In this document: positions 19,311 through 28,903 of the stretch, one piece after another
Layout: each line of letters starts with the position of its first letter
How positions within the stretch are numbered: position 1 is the stretch's first letter
Assembly (NCBI RefSeq): GCF_025397995.1
Contig: NZ_CP104550.1
Coordinates: 524,001 to 588,000 of the forward strand
Length of the DNA stretch: 64,000 nt
Direction: 5' to 3'
From: Methanothermobacter wolfeii
Lineage (GTDB): Archaea > Methanobacteriota > Methanobacteria > Methanobacteriales > Methanothermobacteraceae
The notes under the pieces: generated by a model
What the model was told of the DNA's origin: nothing
Seen by the model: only the letters and a program-made list of their open reading frames with translations
The model's database searches: none
Program-made: the position numbers and the translations under genes

Positions 19311-20041
19311 TGATTTTAATTGCCCATATCTCGGATCTGCATGTGGGCGCACCCAATTTCAAGGAGGACATACTCCTTGAGGCAATAAGGCAGATAAACA
19401 ACCTTAAACCCGATGTCACCGTAATCAGCGGTGACCTTACAGATAACGGATACTACCTTGAGTTCCTTCAGGCCGCCGAGTACCTCAAGGACCTCAGGGG
19501 GCCCCACATATTTGTCCCAGGCAACCATGATGCAAGGCACGTTGGTAATGAGACCTTCGAGGAGGTCTTCACCTACAGGAAGGGGACCTTCACACTGGAT
19601 GACCTCACCATAATAGGCCTTGACAGCAGCGAACCTGACCTTGACTACGGGAAGATAGGCAGGTCCCAGCAGATATGGATGGAGGAGGAACTTGAAAAGG
19701 CCTCCAGGAGGAATCACAGGACTGTCATAGCACTCCACCACCACATAATACCCGTACCGAAGACGGGGCGTGAGAGGAACGTCCTTGCAGATGCCGGTGA
19801 CGTGCTCCAGTCAATAATAAATGGCGCCGCTGACCTTGTGATATCAGGCCATAAACATGTACCCCACGCCTGGAGGGTTGAAGACACCTTCTTTGTAACT
19901 GCAGGTACAGTATCATCCCTCAAACTCAGGGGTAAAGATATTAATTCATACAATACATATTATATTACCGATGATTCCATAAGGATAGTTCTCAATGAGG
20001 TGCAGGGGGAGAGCAGGGAACTGGCATCCCGCAGCATTTAA
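19310..20041 (+). CDS. Calcineurin-like metallophosphoesterase
   Basis: Binuclear metal phosphoesterase of 243 residues. The motif series is complete: HISDLHVG, VISGDLTDNG, VPGNHDAR, ALHHHIIP and SGHKHVPHAW, supplying the Asp, Asn and His metal ligands. Family members hydrolyse cyclic nucleotides, nucleotides or nucleic acids; the substrate is not predictable. It is translationally coupled to nac upstream and lies 39 bp before an NYN ribonuclease gene, so a role in nucleotide or RNA turnover is possible. Confidence 0.88.
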   Translation: MILIAHISDLHVGAPNFKEDILLEAIRQINNLKPDVTVISGDLTDNGYYLEFLQAAEYLKDLRGPHIFVPGNHDARHVGNETFEEVFTYRKGTFTLDDLTIIGLDSSEPDLDYGKIGRSQQIWMEEELEKASRRNHRTVIALHHHIIPVPKTGRERNVLADAGDVLQSIINGAADLVISGHKHVPHAWRVEDTFFVTAGTVSSLKLRGKDINSYNTYYITDDSIRIVLNEVQGESRELASRSI

Positions 20042-20080
20042 GGGGATTGAAGGGTTCACAATAATCTTAAAGGTGGTTAC

Positions 20081-21106
20081 TTGAGGGTCATTATAGATGC
20101 ATCAAACGTCGCCCATTCAAGGAAGAATGATGAGGACAGGCCATGTATAGACAACATACTGGCAGCGGTGGAAGAACTTGAAAAACTGGGCTATGAACCG
20201 GTCATCATTGCCGATGCATCACTGAGACACGAGATAGATGATAAGGAAAGGTTCAAAAAACTTCTGGATGAGGGAAGATTCCAGCAGGTACCCTCAGGTA
20301 CAAACGCGGACCACTTCATACTGAAGATGGCTGAGGAGGAGGACGCGAAGATACTCTCCAATGACATCTTCAGGGAATACACAGATGAGTTCCAGGACAT
20401 AAACAGCAGGAGGATACCCTACAGCTTCAGGGACGGGAAGATACTCATAGGCACCTCGGGAAAGCCAAAGAAGGTTAAAAATATCCTTCAGAAGATATGT
20501 AACGAGGCCCTCAGGGAATTTGAGAAGAAAAGGATTGACTCATACAGGGTTAAGAGGGGTAAAAAACTCAGCGGCATAGCCATAGCAAGGGAGGCAATTG
20601 AACGTATAAGCCGGAGCCAGGAGGAGGGTCTTGAACCCAAACTTGAAGGAATATTCATGAAGCTCCCCCTCTTTGAGAAGTTCATGAGCATGGTTGAGGA
20701 GGTTGAAAGGACAAGCAACTACATAATATTCGTCCTGGTCCATCCAAGGGACTACAGGGACGCCATAAAGTATGCGGGAAACATTGCGGTGACTGTGGGT
20801 GACAGGTTGAAGCTTGACCACGCGCCCCTGGTGGCCGTGAGGAACGACATATTCCTCAAACCAGGGACCTTTGAGCTCAACATAATGTACTCTGAGGATG
20901 TCATGGAGGAGGCCCCCCACAACGTTAACATAACCATAAATGACCATGACTACAGCTTCGTTAAGAAGAACTCAAGGAACATAGCAAGCACCATCGCTGC
21001 AAGGATAGGGTCCTGGAGGTTCCCCATAGTCTCTGTTAAACCAAGCATGCTTCTTGAGAAACCCGGAGAATTCGAGGTAGTTCTGGAGAAGGGAGGCAAT
21101 GATTGA
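20081..21106 (+). CDS. NYN/PIN ribonuclease, Zc3h12a-like
   Basis: Protein of 341 residues with an N-terminal NYN (PIN-fold) nuclease domain of the Zc3h12a/MCPIP1 type. IIDASNVAHS supplies Asp6 and Asn9, TNADHFILKMAEEEDAKILSND supplies Asp77 and Asp95, and FREY follows as in Zc3h12a. A Lys/Arg-rich middle (about 130-190) could bind RNA, and the C-terminal 130 residues are of unknown fold. The start is TTG with a strong AAAGGTGG site. Its stop overlaps the ATG of the GGDD membrane protein (TGATG). The family predicts metal-dependent RNA cleavage; targets are unknown. Confidence 0.82.
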   Translation: MRVIIDASNVAHSRKNDEDRPCIDNILAAVEELEKLGYEPVIIADASLRHEIDDKERFKKLLDEGRFQQVPSGTNADHFILKMAEEEDAKILSNDIFREYTDEFQDINSRRIPYSFRDGKILIGTSGKPKKVKNILQKICNEALREFEKKRIDSYRVKRGKKLSGIAIAREAIERISRSQEEGLEPKLEGIFMKLPLFEKFMSMVEEVERTSNYIIFVLVHPRDYRDAIKYAGNIAVTVGDRLKLDHAPLVAVRNDIFLKPGTFELNIMYSEDVMEEAPHNVNITINDHDYSFVKKNSRNIASTIAARIGSWRFPIVSVKPSMLLEKPGEFEVVLEKGGND

Positions 21107-22311
21107 TGGTCATGGATTACCTGATGCGCAAGGTACTTGGTTTTTTCCTGGGATACAGGGTCCTGAGCATAGGCACAAAGTACATGCCAACGAACAGCAC
21201 GGAACGGGAATACGTTGAAATGCTGAACTACACCAAGACGATGCTCATAGAAATTAAAAGGGCCCATATAAACACCAGCAACATCTTCGACAACCTCACA
21301 AAGGAAATCGGAACAGAAAACCTGCCTGAGAACCGGAAGTTCATTGAACTGAAACCTGCAGAGAACCGGGTGGATGAATACGCCCTCCTGAGCAATATAA
21401 TCATGGGAAGCGACCGTTACCTCTACATTGAGGTGTTCGATGGCGGGCGCATAACCGATGACTTCGCAGAGATAATCACCGGTGAACATGGGAAGATAAT
21501 AGAGAAGAGCCCGAAGGAAGTCCTTGCAAGGTTCCTGTCAAAGAACGACGCCATAAGGGTAGCTATAAAGATTATAGGGGCAGGGAGCCAGAGGGGGATA
21601 AATGTAAGGGCTGCTGCCGGGATGACAGGTGCCGCTGCAATTGAACGGGCCATAAACCTCAACAGGGAGATAGGTGAGGTTCCGGGGGTGGGCTTCACAA
21701 AGCTTGGAGGGGAATTTGCAATAATATTCACAAACGAATTCAAACCCTCCAGGGGTGAGCCCTCCTACAGGGACAACTACCTCTTCATAGACGTGATGGA
21801 CTCAACAGGGTTCATAGAGGAGCATGGACGCGACACCCTGGTTGAGATCATGAATGATATAAAGGTTTACATGGAAAAGAAGTGCCACGGGAAGATAGAG
21901 GGCTACAGGGAGGGTGGGGATGACCTAATCGCCAATTTCCCCACCAAGGACATGGCTCTCAGGGCGGGTATCGACTCTGCGTGGCATGCGATGGACAGCG
22001 GCGCCAACATAAGGGTGGGTATAGGAAGGACTCGGAGGGAGGCTGGGGAGAGGGCCCAGCTTGCAGATAACATAAAGCTGTGGAACCCCACATCCATCAT
22101 GGTCTTTGATGTTGCAGATGGGATCTATGGCTACTTTATCCCATCCCCCTTCACACGGTCGGTTATGGATTTCCTCATGAACAGGAAGGCAGCTGTGCTC
22201 CTGATATTCATATTCGTATTCACGGCGACCTTCCTTGGCTGGAATATGGGACACTGGGAGTTCGGTTTAATAGCCATTCTACTGGCTGTCATCTACGCTG
22301 TAACTGCTTGA
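21106..22311 (+). CDS. Membrane protein with cyclase/GGDEF-like domain (GGDD motif)
   Basis: Protein of 401 residues that I do not recognise as a named family. Residues about 222-345 resemble the palm fold of class III nucleotide cyclases, GGDEF enzymes and GTP cyclohydrolase III: IDVMDSTGF (Asp229, Asp232) matches the first metal site, YREGGDDLIANFP (GGDD at 270-273) the second, and IRVGIGRTRREA the following strand. An earlier stretch ending GGEFAIIF (201-204) may be a decayed copy. The C-terminal 45 residues form two hydrophobic helices, so the protein is tail-anchored with its main part in the cytoplasm. It is coupled to the NYN ribonuclease. Activity (cyclic nucleotide, oligonucleotide or none) is inference. 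Confidence 0.65.
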   Translation: MVMDYLMRKVLGFFLGYRVLSIGTKYMPTNSTEREYVEMLNYTKTMLIEIKRAHINTSNIFDNLTKEIGTENLPENRKFIELKPAENRVDEYALLSNIIMGSDRYLYIEVFDGGRITDDFAEIITGEHGKIIEKSPKEVLARFLSKNDAIRVAIKIIGAGSQRGINVRAAAGMTGAAAIERAINLNREIGEVPGVGFTKLGGEFAIIFTNEFKPSRGEPSYRDNYLFIDVMDSTGFIEEHGRDTLVEIMNDIKVYMEKKCHGKIEGYREGGDDLIANFPTKDMALRAGIDSAWHAMDSGANIRVGIGRTRREAGERAQLADNIKLWNPTSIMVFDVADGIYGYFIPSPFTRSVMDFLMNRKAAVLLIFIFVFTATFLGWNMGHWEFGLIAILLAVIYAVTA

Positions 22312-22362
22312 TGCTGGAAATCTATTTAAGATATTAAATTGAAACTAATAAGGGGAGTTAAA

Positions 22363-22647
22363 ATGAGACCTGAAACTGAGGCCAGAATAATAATCGGCTT
22401 TCTGATTTCCCTCATCGCCTTTGGCTGTGGCTCAGGTCTGGGCATTGCAATAGGTCTTTCCAATGGCACCGTTATGGATATTGCTGTCAATAATAGTTCT
22501 AGCAATGATAACCCTCAGCTCGTGCCCAGCAACACCAACACCCTGCCGATGACGGGTATAAAGGATCGTGGAATGGATGCTGCCAGGGGCGATGGGGAAG
22601 TCAACGTTGTCAATGAACAGGGATCCGCCAACAACACAACATACTGA
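22363..22647 (+). CDS. Small membrane-anchored extracytoplasmic protein
   Basis: Protein of 94 residues with one N-terminal hydrophobic helix (about residues 8-32, with a Gly-rich end) and an Asn/Ser-rich tail outside the membrane. The tail has several N-glycosylation sequons (NGT, NSS, NNT). A TTG at 22339 extends the frame, but AAGGGGAG before ATG 22363 decides the start. Base use differs little from its surroundings. It follows the GGDD membrane protein by 51 bp and may have its own TATA (CTATTTAAG near 22321). No family was recognised. Confidence 0.6.
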   Translation: MRPETEARIIIGFLISLIAFGCGSGLGIAIGLSNGTVMDIAVNNSSSNDNPQLVPSNTNTLPMTGIKDRGMDAARGDGEVNVVNEQGSANNTTY

Positions 22648-22737
22648 CACATGGGGGTCCCGGTGAACTTTTTTTCAGGGGGGTGATGTTCACGCGACCC
22701 TGTCCTGAAGCTGAAGGGTATGATTTAAAGGGTAGTG

Positions 22738-23943
22738 ATGCTTATGGAACTGAAGTTTATAGATGGTGGAGTGTGCGCCGTTGATGGCGTGCTTGCATCG
22801 GGTTGCCGTGAAGGCAAATACGGTGTTGGAATAATCATCAGTAAAGATTCAAATGCAGCAGCCATATTCACATCAAACACCGTCAGGGCTGAGCCGGTTA
22901 AACTCACAGAGAAGGTCATGAGGGACGGTAAACTCTCTGCAATCGTTGCAAACAGCGGTAATGCCAACTGCTTCACAGGAAAGGAGGGGATGGATGACGC
23001 TGTCCGGATGGCAGAGAGGGTGTCGGAGGCTGCTTCGGTTGACATGGATGATGTTGCCGTTGCATCCACCGGTGTCATCGGAAGGAGGATGCCACTGGAA
23101 ATCATAGAGAGGCTCATAGATGATGCTGCAGGGAGACTTGAAAATTCTCCCAGGGCATCCCGTGAACTTGCTGAAGCCATCATGACCACAGACACATATC
23201 CAAAGGAAGTGGCAGTGGAATTCGAACTTAAAAATGGCAAAAAGGCACGTATAGGTGCGGTTGCCAAGGGATCAGGGATGATAGCCCCCAACATGGCGAC
23301 CATGCTGGCATTCATAACAACGGATGTTGATGCAACACCCTCCGAGCTTAAAAAGGCCCTCAGGAGGGCTGCTGATGAGAGCTTCAACATGCTCATCATC
23401 GATGGTGATGAGAGCACCAACGACATGGTAATAATAACATCCACCTGCAGGTCAGGGAGGATGGATGGGAACTTCCAGGAGGCCCTCAAGGTGGTATGCA
23501 GGAAACTAGCATGGATGATGGCCAGGGACGGGGAGGGAGCCACAAAGTCCTTCATGGTGGACGTGGTAAATGCAAAGGACAGTGAAGATGCACGTAAAGC
23601 TGCAAGGGCAATTGCAGGTTCATCCCTTGTTAAAACAGCCATATTTGGAGCGGACCCCAACTGGGGGCGTATAGTTGCGGCTGCAGGTTACTCGGGCGCG
23701 GAATTTAACTCTGATGATATCAGCGTGTCCCTGGAATCAGATGCGGGTTCGGTCACGGTGGTCAGGAGGGGTGAAATACTTGCCTTTGAGGATACAGGGG
23801 AACTTGAACTTGCAGAGGAGATAATGAAGGAGAAGGAGATAAGGATTATCGTTGACCTTGCAGCGGGAAGTTCAGGCGCGACAGCATATGGATGTGACCT
23901 CACATATGATTATGTGAGGATAAATGCAGAATATACAACGTAA
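22738..23943 (+). CDS. argJ: Glutamate N-acetyltransferase / ornithine acetyltransferase
   Basis: Transfers acetyl from N-acetylornithine to glutamate in the cyclic arginine pathway. The protein cleaves itself at the Ala-Thr bond in [14 protein letters not shown] (Thr near residue 184), giving alpha and beta chains. [21 protein letters not shown] and the C-terminal [21 protein letters not shown] are diagnostic. About 400 residues, full length. ATG 22738 and 22744 are both possible after AAAGGG. It is followed by argB after 40 bp. Confidence 0.96.
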   Translation: MLMELKFIDGGVCAVDGVLASGCREGKYGVGIIISKDSNAAAIFTSNTVRAEPVKLTEKVMRDGKLSAIVANSGNANCFTGKEGMDDAVRMAERVSEAASVDMDDVAVASTGVIGRRMPLEIIERLIDDAAGRLENSPRASRELAEAIMTTDTYPKEVAVEFELKNGKKARIGAVAKGSGMIAPNMATMLAFITTDVDATPSELKKALRRAADESFNMLIIDGDESTNDMVIITSTCRSGRMDGNFQEALKVVCRKLAWMMARDGEGATKSFMVDVVNAKDSEDARKAARAIAGSSLVKTAIFGADPNWGRIVAAAGYSGAEFNSDDISVSLESDAGSVTVVRRGEILAFEDTGELELAEEIMKEKEIRIIVDLAAGSSGATAYGCDLTYDYVRINAEYTT

Positions 23944-23983
23944 TTTAGATTAACTTACCGGAATCATTCTATCAGGTGTTTAA

Positions 23984-24865
23984 ATGAAAACAGTAAATAT
24001 CCTTGTGGAGGCATTGCCCTACATCAAGAAATTCCATAAGAAGAAGATAATGATCAAGTACGGCGGCCACGCCATGATAGATAATGCAGCCATGGACTCA
24101 ACAGCCCGCGACACCGTCCTGCTGAAGTATGTGGGCATGGAACCTGTTGTTGTCCATGGCGGAGGACCCGAAATCTCAAGGGCCATGAACAAGATGGGTA
24201 AGCAGCCAGAGTTCATTGAGGGCCTCAGGGTTACGGATGAGGAGACAATGGAGATAGTTAAGATGGTCCTGGTTGGTAAGATAAACACCAGCATCGTGTC
24301 AAGGATATGCTACCATGGCGGGAGGGCCGTTGGCCTCTCAGGTAAGGACAGCAGCCTCCTCCTGGCCAGGAAGAAGGCGCCCCACGTGATCAGGGATGAT
24401 GAGACCGGTGAGAAGAGGGAGATAGACCTTGGACTGGTAGGGGAGATCGAATCCCTTGACACCGGAATAATCGACATGTTAACGGAGAACGGTTACATCC
24501 CTGTCATATCCCCTATAGGTGTTGACAGGAACGTCAACACCCTCAACCTGAACGCTGATACCGTTGCAGGTGAGATAGCATCGGGTATAGGCGCTGAGAA
24601 ACTAATAGTCCTCACGGATGTCCCTGGTATACTTGAGGACCCATCGAACCCTGAAACCCTCATAAGGAGGATAAGCGTTGATGAACTGAGCGACCTTGTA
24701 AAGAGTGGTGTTATAGAGGGCGGGATGCTCCCCAAGACCCTCACATGCATAAAGGCCATCAATGAGGGTGTTTCATCAGCCCATATCATCGATGGAAGGG
24801 TTAAACACTCCCTCCTCCTTGAGATATTCACAAAGAAGGGAATAGGCACCATGATAACCGGGTGA
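23984..24865 (+). CDS. argB: Acetylglutamate kinase
   Basis: Phosphorylates N-acetylglutamate with ATP, the second step of arginine synthesis. The amino acid kinase fold shows IKYGGHAM near residue 25, [17 protein letters not shown], the substrate loop [15 protein letters not shown]-type segment (here EGLRVTDEE), and [13 protein letters not shown] with [11 protein letters not shown]. Length of 293 residues is normal. AGGTG precedes the ATG. It forms a two-gene unit with argJ and ends at a clear hairpin terminator. Confidence 0.96.
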   Translation: MKTVNILVEALPYIKKFHKKKIMIKYGGHAMIDNAAMDSTARDTVLLKYVGMEPVVVHGGGPEISRAMNKMGKQPEFIEGLRVTDEETMEIVKMVLVGKINTSIVSRICYHGGRAVGLSGKDSSLLLARKKAPHVIRDDETGEKREIDLGLVGEIESLDTGIIDMLTENGYIPVISPIGVDRNVNTLNLNADTVAGEIASGIGAEKLIVLTDVPGILEDPSNPETLIRRISVDELSDLVKSGVIEGGMLPKTLTCIKAINEGVSSAHIIDGRVKHSLLLEIFTKKGIGTMITG

Positions 24866-24890
24866 AGCGGTATCTCATGCCTTTCAATGT

Positions 24891-24920
24891 GATATGCAGC
24901 TTCCAGCATATCCCTTTTTT
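24891..24920 (+). terminator. Terminator hairpin after argB
   Basis: GATATGC (24891-24897) pairs with GCATATC (24906-24912) over an eight-base loop, followed by CC and six T. It lies 26 bp after the argB stop, where the argJ-argB transcript would end. Confidence 0.65.
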
Positions 24921-25006
24921 ATAACTTCTTTTGATGATGAAAAATACGGTTTCCTTTTAATCACGGTGATTCAGGGGCAGTAACTGTCCACAGTATCCAT
25001 TGAGGA

Positions 25007-25999
25007 TTACAGCTCAAGGACTTCCTTCCTCACAGCATCGGCCATCCCGGATGTGGTTGCAGTCCCGCCCAGGTCAGGGGTCATGACACCCTTCTTCAGA
25101 ACCCTCTCAAGTGCTTCCTGTATTTTCTGGGCTTCTTGTGGTTTTTTGAGGTGTTTTAGCATGAGTGCTGTTGATAGTATCATTGCTGTGGGGTTGGCTA
25201 TGTTTTTTCCGGCTATTTGTGGTGCTGATCCGTGTACTGGTTCGAATATGGCGTTTTTTTCGCCTATGTTTGCTGATGGTGCTACTCCGAGGCCTCCGAC
25301 CAGGGCTGCGGCTTCGTCTGAGAGTATGTCTCCGAACATGTTGGTTGTGACGATGACATCGAATTCATGGGGCTGTGTGATGAGGTACATGGCTGTGGCA
25401 TCCACATAGTAGTCATTGGCCTCCACCTGGGGGTAACTGGAGGCGACCTCGTAGAAGACTTCCCTGAATATGCCGTCTGTCTTCTTGAGGACGTTGGCCT
25501 TATGGACGGCCGTAACACCGCCGCGGCCATCACCCACCGCGTAATCAAAGGCAAACCTCACAATCCTCTCGGAGGCAGCCCTGGTTATAACACGCCTTGC
25601 AACAGCACCATCAGACGTGTACTCCTCATCACCAACATAGAGATCCTCGGTGTTCTCACGGACAATCACAAAATCCAGGTCCGGATAAAGGCACGGAACC
25701 CCTGGAAGAGACCTTACAGGCCTTAAATTCGCAAAAAGGTCCAGTTCACGCCTCAGGGTGATTATGGCGCTTTTCTGCCCCGGCACGGTGGTAACTGCTC
25801 CGAAGAGTGTTGCATCAGCCTTCCTCACAAGCCTTATGGTCTCATCGGGTATTGTCTCACCGCACCTCCTGAAGCACCCGTCTCCTGCCTCTGCCAGTGT
25901 AAATTCAAATTCAAGGTCAACAGCGTCCAGCACGGTGAGGGCAGCATCCATAACCTCACCGCCAATACCATCACCGGGTATAACCGTAATCCTGTACAT
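25007..25999 (-). CDS. Isopropylmalate / homoisocitrate dehydrogenase family protein
   Basis: NAD-dependent beta-decarboxylating dehydrogenase of 330 residues. Motifs include VIPGDGIGGEV, the substrate-binding ITLRRELDLFANLRPVR, VRENTEDLYVG, the Lys of HKANVLKKTDG, TTNMFGDILSDEAAALVGGLG and EPVHGSAPQIAGKNIANPTA. The ENTEDLYVG loop resembles AksF (homoisocitrate dehydrogenase of coenzyme B synthesis) more than LeuB (ENTEGLY), so AksF is my first choice and LeuB the second. TTG 26014 is in frame, but GAAGGTG points to ATG 25999. A 256-bp stretch inside the gene (25111-25366) has different codon use. Confidence 0.85.
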   Translation of the reverse strand: MYRITVIPGDGIGGEVMDAALTVLDAVDLEFEFTLAEAGDGCFRRCGETIPDETIRLVRKADATLFGAVTTVPGQKSAIITLRRELDLFANLRPVRSLPGVPCLYPDLDFVIVRENTEDLYVGDEEYTSDGAVARRVITRAASERIVRFAFDYAVGDGRGGVTAVHKANVLKKTDGIFREVFYEVASSYPQVEANDYYVDATAMYLITQPHEFDVIVTTNMFGDILSDEAAALVGGLGVAPSANIGEKNAIFEPVHGSAPQIAGKNIANPTAMILSTALMLKHLKKPQEAQKIQEALERVLKKGVMTPDLGGTATTSGMADAVRKEVLEL

Positions 26000-26124
26000 T
26001 AATAACACCTTCAAGATCTACTGGGGGAAATTCATGCATCTTTTTGAAGTCCTTCAAGTACTCTACAGTAAAGATAGAATATCTATTTAACTCCGTCCTG
26101 ATAAATATAGACTGGGGGATTTGC

Positions 26125-27015
26125 ATGTTTCGGCTGAATTTTTTAAGCATATTTGATTCGCTCAGGAATAAAGGGGGGGCCCTCAAACATTACAAGCAGA
26201 AGCTCCATGAGTATCAGGAACATGAAGCCGAGGTTCTCATAGATATAGGTGTGATCTACCTTGATCGTGGCGAGCCACAGAAGGCTGCGAAGAACTTTGA
26301 GGCCGCACTTGAAAACTACAGGAAACTTAATTTCCCGGAGGGTATTGCCTATGCATCAGAACTCCTCGGGGATTCGTTCATGGTCATGAGGGACTTTGAA
26401 AGGGCCCTTTCATGCTACTCTGATGTTCTGTCAATCTACTCTGAGATCAGATCTCCACTTGCAGATGACATCAGGGAGAAGATATACGAGGCAGGTAAGA
26501 TCAGGGAGGCCATATCCTCCATTGAAGATGAAAATGAATCTGAGGACTCTGCTGAGGATAAACTTGCCATGGAGGTCTCATCTGAAGCAGAGACCCTGTT
26601 CAGGCTTTCTGATGAACTCCTTGAATTCGTGGATGGGTTTGAAACATACAGGGATGCATGGAGCTGCAGGGACATGGATTTCCTGAGGGATAACCTTGAA
26701 TCTGCGGCGGTCATTGGTGATGGTTCATCAGGGGCCGTCCTCAACCTGCTTACTGGAAAGCATGAACTCGAGGAGGGAGGGATTGATGATGCCCTGAGGT
26801 TCATTAAAAGGTCCAGCAGGCTCTTTAAGGAGACCGGTGACATGAAGGGACTTGCTGTTTCGCGTGTTATAACAGGGATAGTACTTTTCATCATGGATGA
26901 ACGTGAAAACCTCTACCGGGTCTTTAAGGAGGCCCTTGCAACATTCAGATCTCTGGAACTTGATGATGCCGAGAGGGTTACCATGAAGATCATAAACACC
27001 CTCAGCAGGATGTAG
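26125..27015 (+). CDS. TPR-repeat protein
   Basis: Soluble helical protein of 296 residues with tetratricopeptide repeats, best seen at about residues 25-110 (AEVLIDIGVIYLDRGEPQKAAKNFEAALENYRKL and GIAYASELLGDSFMVMRDFERALSCYSDVLSIY), and weaker ones toward the C-terminus. The middle is acidic (EDENESEDSAEDK). TPR proteins act as scaffolds; no partner is evident. The frame extends upstream to a TTG at 26044, but GGGGGA stands before ATG 26125 and a TATA-like ATAAATATAG lies between, favouring the later start. It is divergent from the dehydrogenase gene. Confidence 0.75.
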   Translation: MFRLNFLSIFDSLRNKGGALKHYKQKLHEYQEHEAEVLIDIGVIYLDRGEPQKAAKNFEAALENYRKLNFPEGIAYASELLGDSFMVMRDFERALSCYSDVLSIYSEIRSPLADDIREKIYEAGKIREAISSIEDENESEDSAEDKLAMEVSSEAETLFRLSDELLEFVDGFETYRDAWSCRDMDFLRDNLESAAVIGDGSSGAVLNLLTGKHELEEGGIDDALRFIKRSSRLFKETGDMKGLAVSRVITGIVLFIMDERENLYRVFKEALATFRSLELDDAERVTMKIINTLSRM

Positions 27016-27104
27016 TTAGTTCATCAGGATCCCATTTCCTGTTTTGAGTACTTCACGGCAACTATTTGTATAGATTTTAACATAATTCATATGAGGTTGA
27101 TAAT

Positions 27105-27662
27105 ATGCAGAGGAGAGAGAACATTGAAAGGATCATTGAGCAGCTGAAGGAAGATGATGAACATATGAGGGTGCAGGTTGTTGAGCTTCTCTCAGAGATA
27201 GGTGAACCAGCGGTTGATCAGCTCATTGAGGCCCTTGACAGCGAGAATAAACTTGTAAGGAGGGGTGCTGCAGCTGCCCTGGGTAATATAGGCGACCCCC
27301 GGGCCGTGGAGCCACTTATCAGGGCACTGGAAGATGAGAACAAGTGGGTGAGGCGTGAAGTTTCAACTGCCCTCTCAAAGATGGGGGAGGAGGCCTTTGA
27401 ACCTCTCCTTGAGAGCCTTTCAAGTGATGACTGGAAGATACGTGGCGCTGCAGCATGGATCATAGGGAACTTTAAGGATGAAAGGGCCATTGAACCCCTT
27501 GTCGGGCTCCTTGAAGATGACAGTGGATTTGTAAGGAGTGGAGCCGCCCGTTCACTTGAACAAATCGGTGGAGAGAAGGTTAAGGTTGAAATGGAGAAAC
27601 TGGCAGAGACTGGAAGCGGTTTTGCAAAAAATGTGGCCATTAATTACCTTGAAACACATTAG
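27105..27662 (+). CDS. HEAT-repeat protein (PBS-lyase HEAT-like)
   Basis: Protein of 185 residues formed almost wholly of HEAT-like helical repeats of about 31 residues. The repeat consensus (AVEPLIRALEDENKWVRREVSTALSKMG and similar) occurs about five times from residue 15 to the end. This family provides protein-binding surfaces. It was named for phycobilin lyases, but such a function is not expected here. GAGGTTGAT precedes the ATG. The malate dehydrogenase gene begins 11 bp downstream, so they share a transcript. Confidence 0.88.
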   Translation: MQRRENIERIIEQLKEDDEHMRVQVVELLSEIGEPAVDQLIEALDSENKLVRRGAAAALGNIGDPRAVEPLIRALEDENKWVRREVSTALSKMGEEAFEPLLESLSSDDWKIRGAAAWIIGNFKDERAIEPLVGLLEDDSGFVRSGAARSLEQIGGEKVKVEMEKLAETGSGFAKNVAINYLETH

Positions 27663-27673
27663 GAGGCGCTTAT

Positions 27674-28645
27674 TTGAAGGTTAGTATAATTGGATCAACA
27701 GGGCGTGTTGGAAGGGCAACAGCACTTTGTCTTGCAGAGGAAGAGGCCGTCAATACCCTTCACCTTATATCAAGGGAGGAGAGCCTCGAGCAGAACATCG
27801 GAGAGGTTCTTGATATGAGCGATGCCCTTGCAGCCAAGGGCGTATCTGTCAAACTTGAGAACTCCGCAGATATTGAGAACATTCATGGTTCGAGGATAGT
27901 TGTAATAACAGCTGGGGTTCCAAGGACGGCAGAGATGGACAGGGATGACCTAGGATTTCAGAATGGAAAAATAGTGGCAGAATACGCAAGGAAGATAGCA
28001 AGGTTCGCCCCCGATTCAATTATACTTGTCGTCACCAACCCCGTCGATGTGATGACATATGTGGCCCTCAGGTATTCAGGGTTCCATCCAAGCAGGGTCT
28101 TTGGCCTTGGCAACCACCTGGATTCCCTTCGCCTAAAGAACTACATGGCCAGGCACTTCAACGTCCATGTCAGTGAGGTCCACACTAGGGTTATAGGGCA
28201 GCACGGCCCCTACATGGTCCCCCTGATAAGCTCCACCTCCATTGGAGGAATACCAATTGAACACTATTCCAGCAGGGATTACTTCTCTGGCTACAAGAGA
28301 TTTGACCTTAAAAAGACCATTGATAAGGTCATCAATGCAGGGAGCAACATCATAAGTAAGAAGGGGGCCACCGAGTACGGACCTGCCTTTGCAATCTCAA
28401 ACATAGTTAAAACAATACTGAATGATGAGAGAAGGATACTCACGGTATCAACCCTCATGGAGGGTGAAATTGATGGTATAAGGGACGTGTGCCTGGGGAT
28501 CCCTGTTAAACTTGGCAAAAAAGGTATTGAGGGTGTTGTACCTGTGTTAATGGACAGGGATGAGAGGGAAGCCTTCAGGGAGGCTGCTGATTATGTTAAA
28601 AGCTCCACCTACAGGGTGATGGAGTTTCTTGAAGATGAACTCTGA
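27674..28645 (+). CDS. mdh: Malate (lactate/malate family) dehydrogenase
   Basis: NAD(P)-dependent dehydrogenase interconverting malate and oxaloacetate, part of the incomplete reductive TCA branch in methanogens. The Rossmann motif is GSTGRVGRATALCLAE, followed by VVITAGVPR, VTNPVDVMTYV, the catalytic Asp-Arg-His set (GNHLDSLRLKN and VIGQHGPYMVPL) and late GIRDVCLGIPVKLGKKGIE. 323 residues. The start is TTG with a strong AGGAGG seven bases ahead. It follows the HEAT gene directly. Confidence 0.92.
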   Translation: MKVSIIGSTGRVGRATALCLAEEEAVNTLHLISREESLEQNIGEVLDMSDALAAKGVSVKLENSADIENIHGSRIVVITAGVPRTAEMDRDDLGFQNGKIVAEYARKIARFAPDSIILVVTNPVDVMTYVALRYSGFHPSRVFGLGNHLDSLRLKNYMARHFNVHVSEVHTRVIGQHGPYMVPLISSTSIGGIPIEHYSSRDYFSGYKRFDLKKTIDKVINAGSNIISKKGATEYGPAFAISNIVKTILNDERRILTVSTLMEGEIDGIRDVCLGIPVKLGKKGIEGVVPVLMDRDEREAFREAADYVKSSTYRVMEFLEDEL

Positions 28646-28903
28646 GTTTCCCCTCCCCCTGACCCTCCCTGACCCTTCATGTTCTGTGCGGATAACACTG
28701 TCACTGTAGGGGGCGGGCTCTTCATCCACTTGCCCTTCCGGTTGTTTATGGGTGCTAATACCGTTTTTCTTATGGTTCCGTCAGAGGCGCGTTAGTGGAA
28801 GGAGGAGTCACTGAAACTCTGCTCCTTGGTATTTTTATGGTTCCCTTTCTGGATGTCCTGTGATGATCCGATTTTTCCTTCATCCCTTAACCATTGGCGG
28901 GGT

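Noticed and set aside
25160-25360. Plus-strand T/G-rich frame inside the dehydrogenase region
   Set aside because: It results from the A-rich codon patch of the minus-strand gene; the minus-strand protein is clearly conserved.
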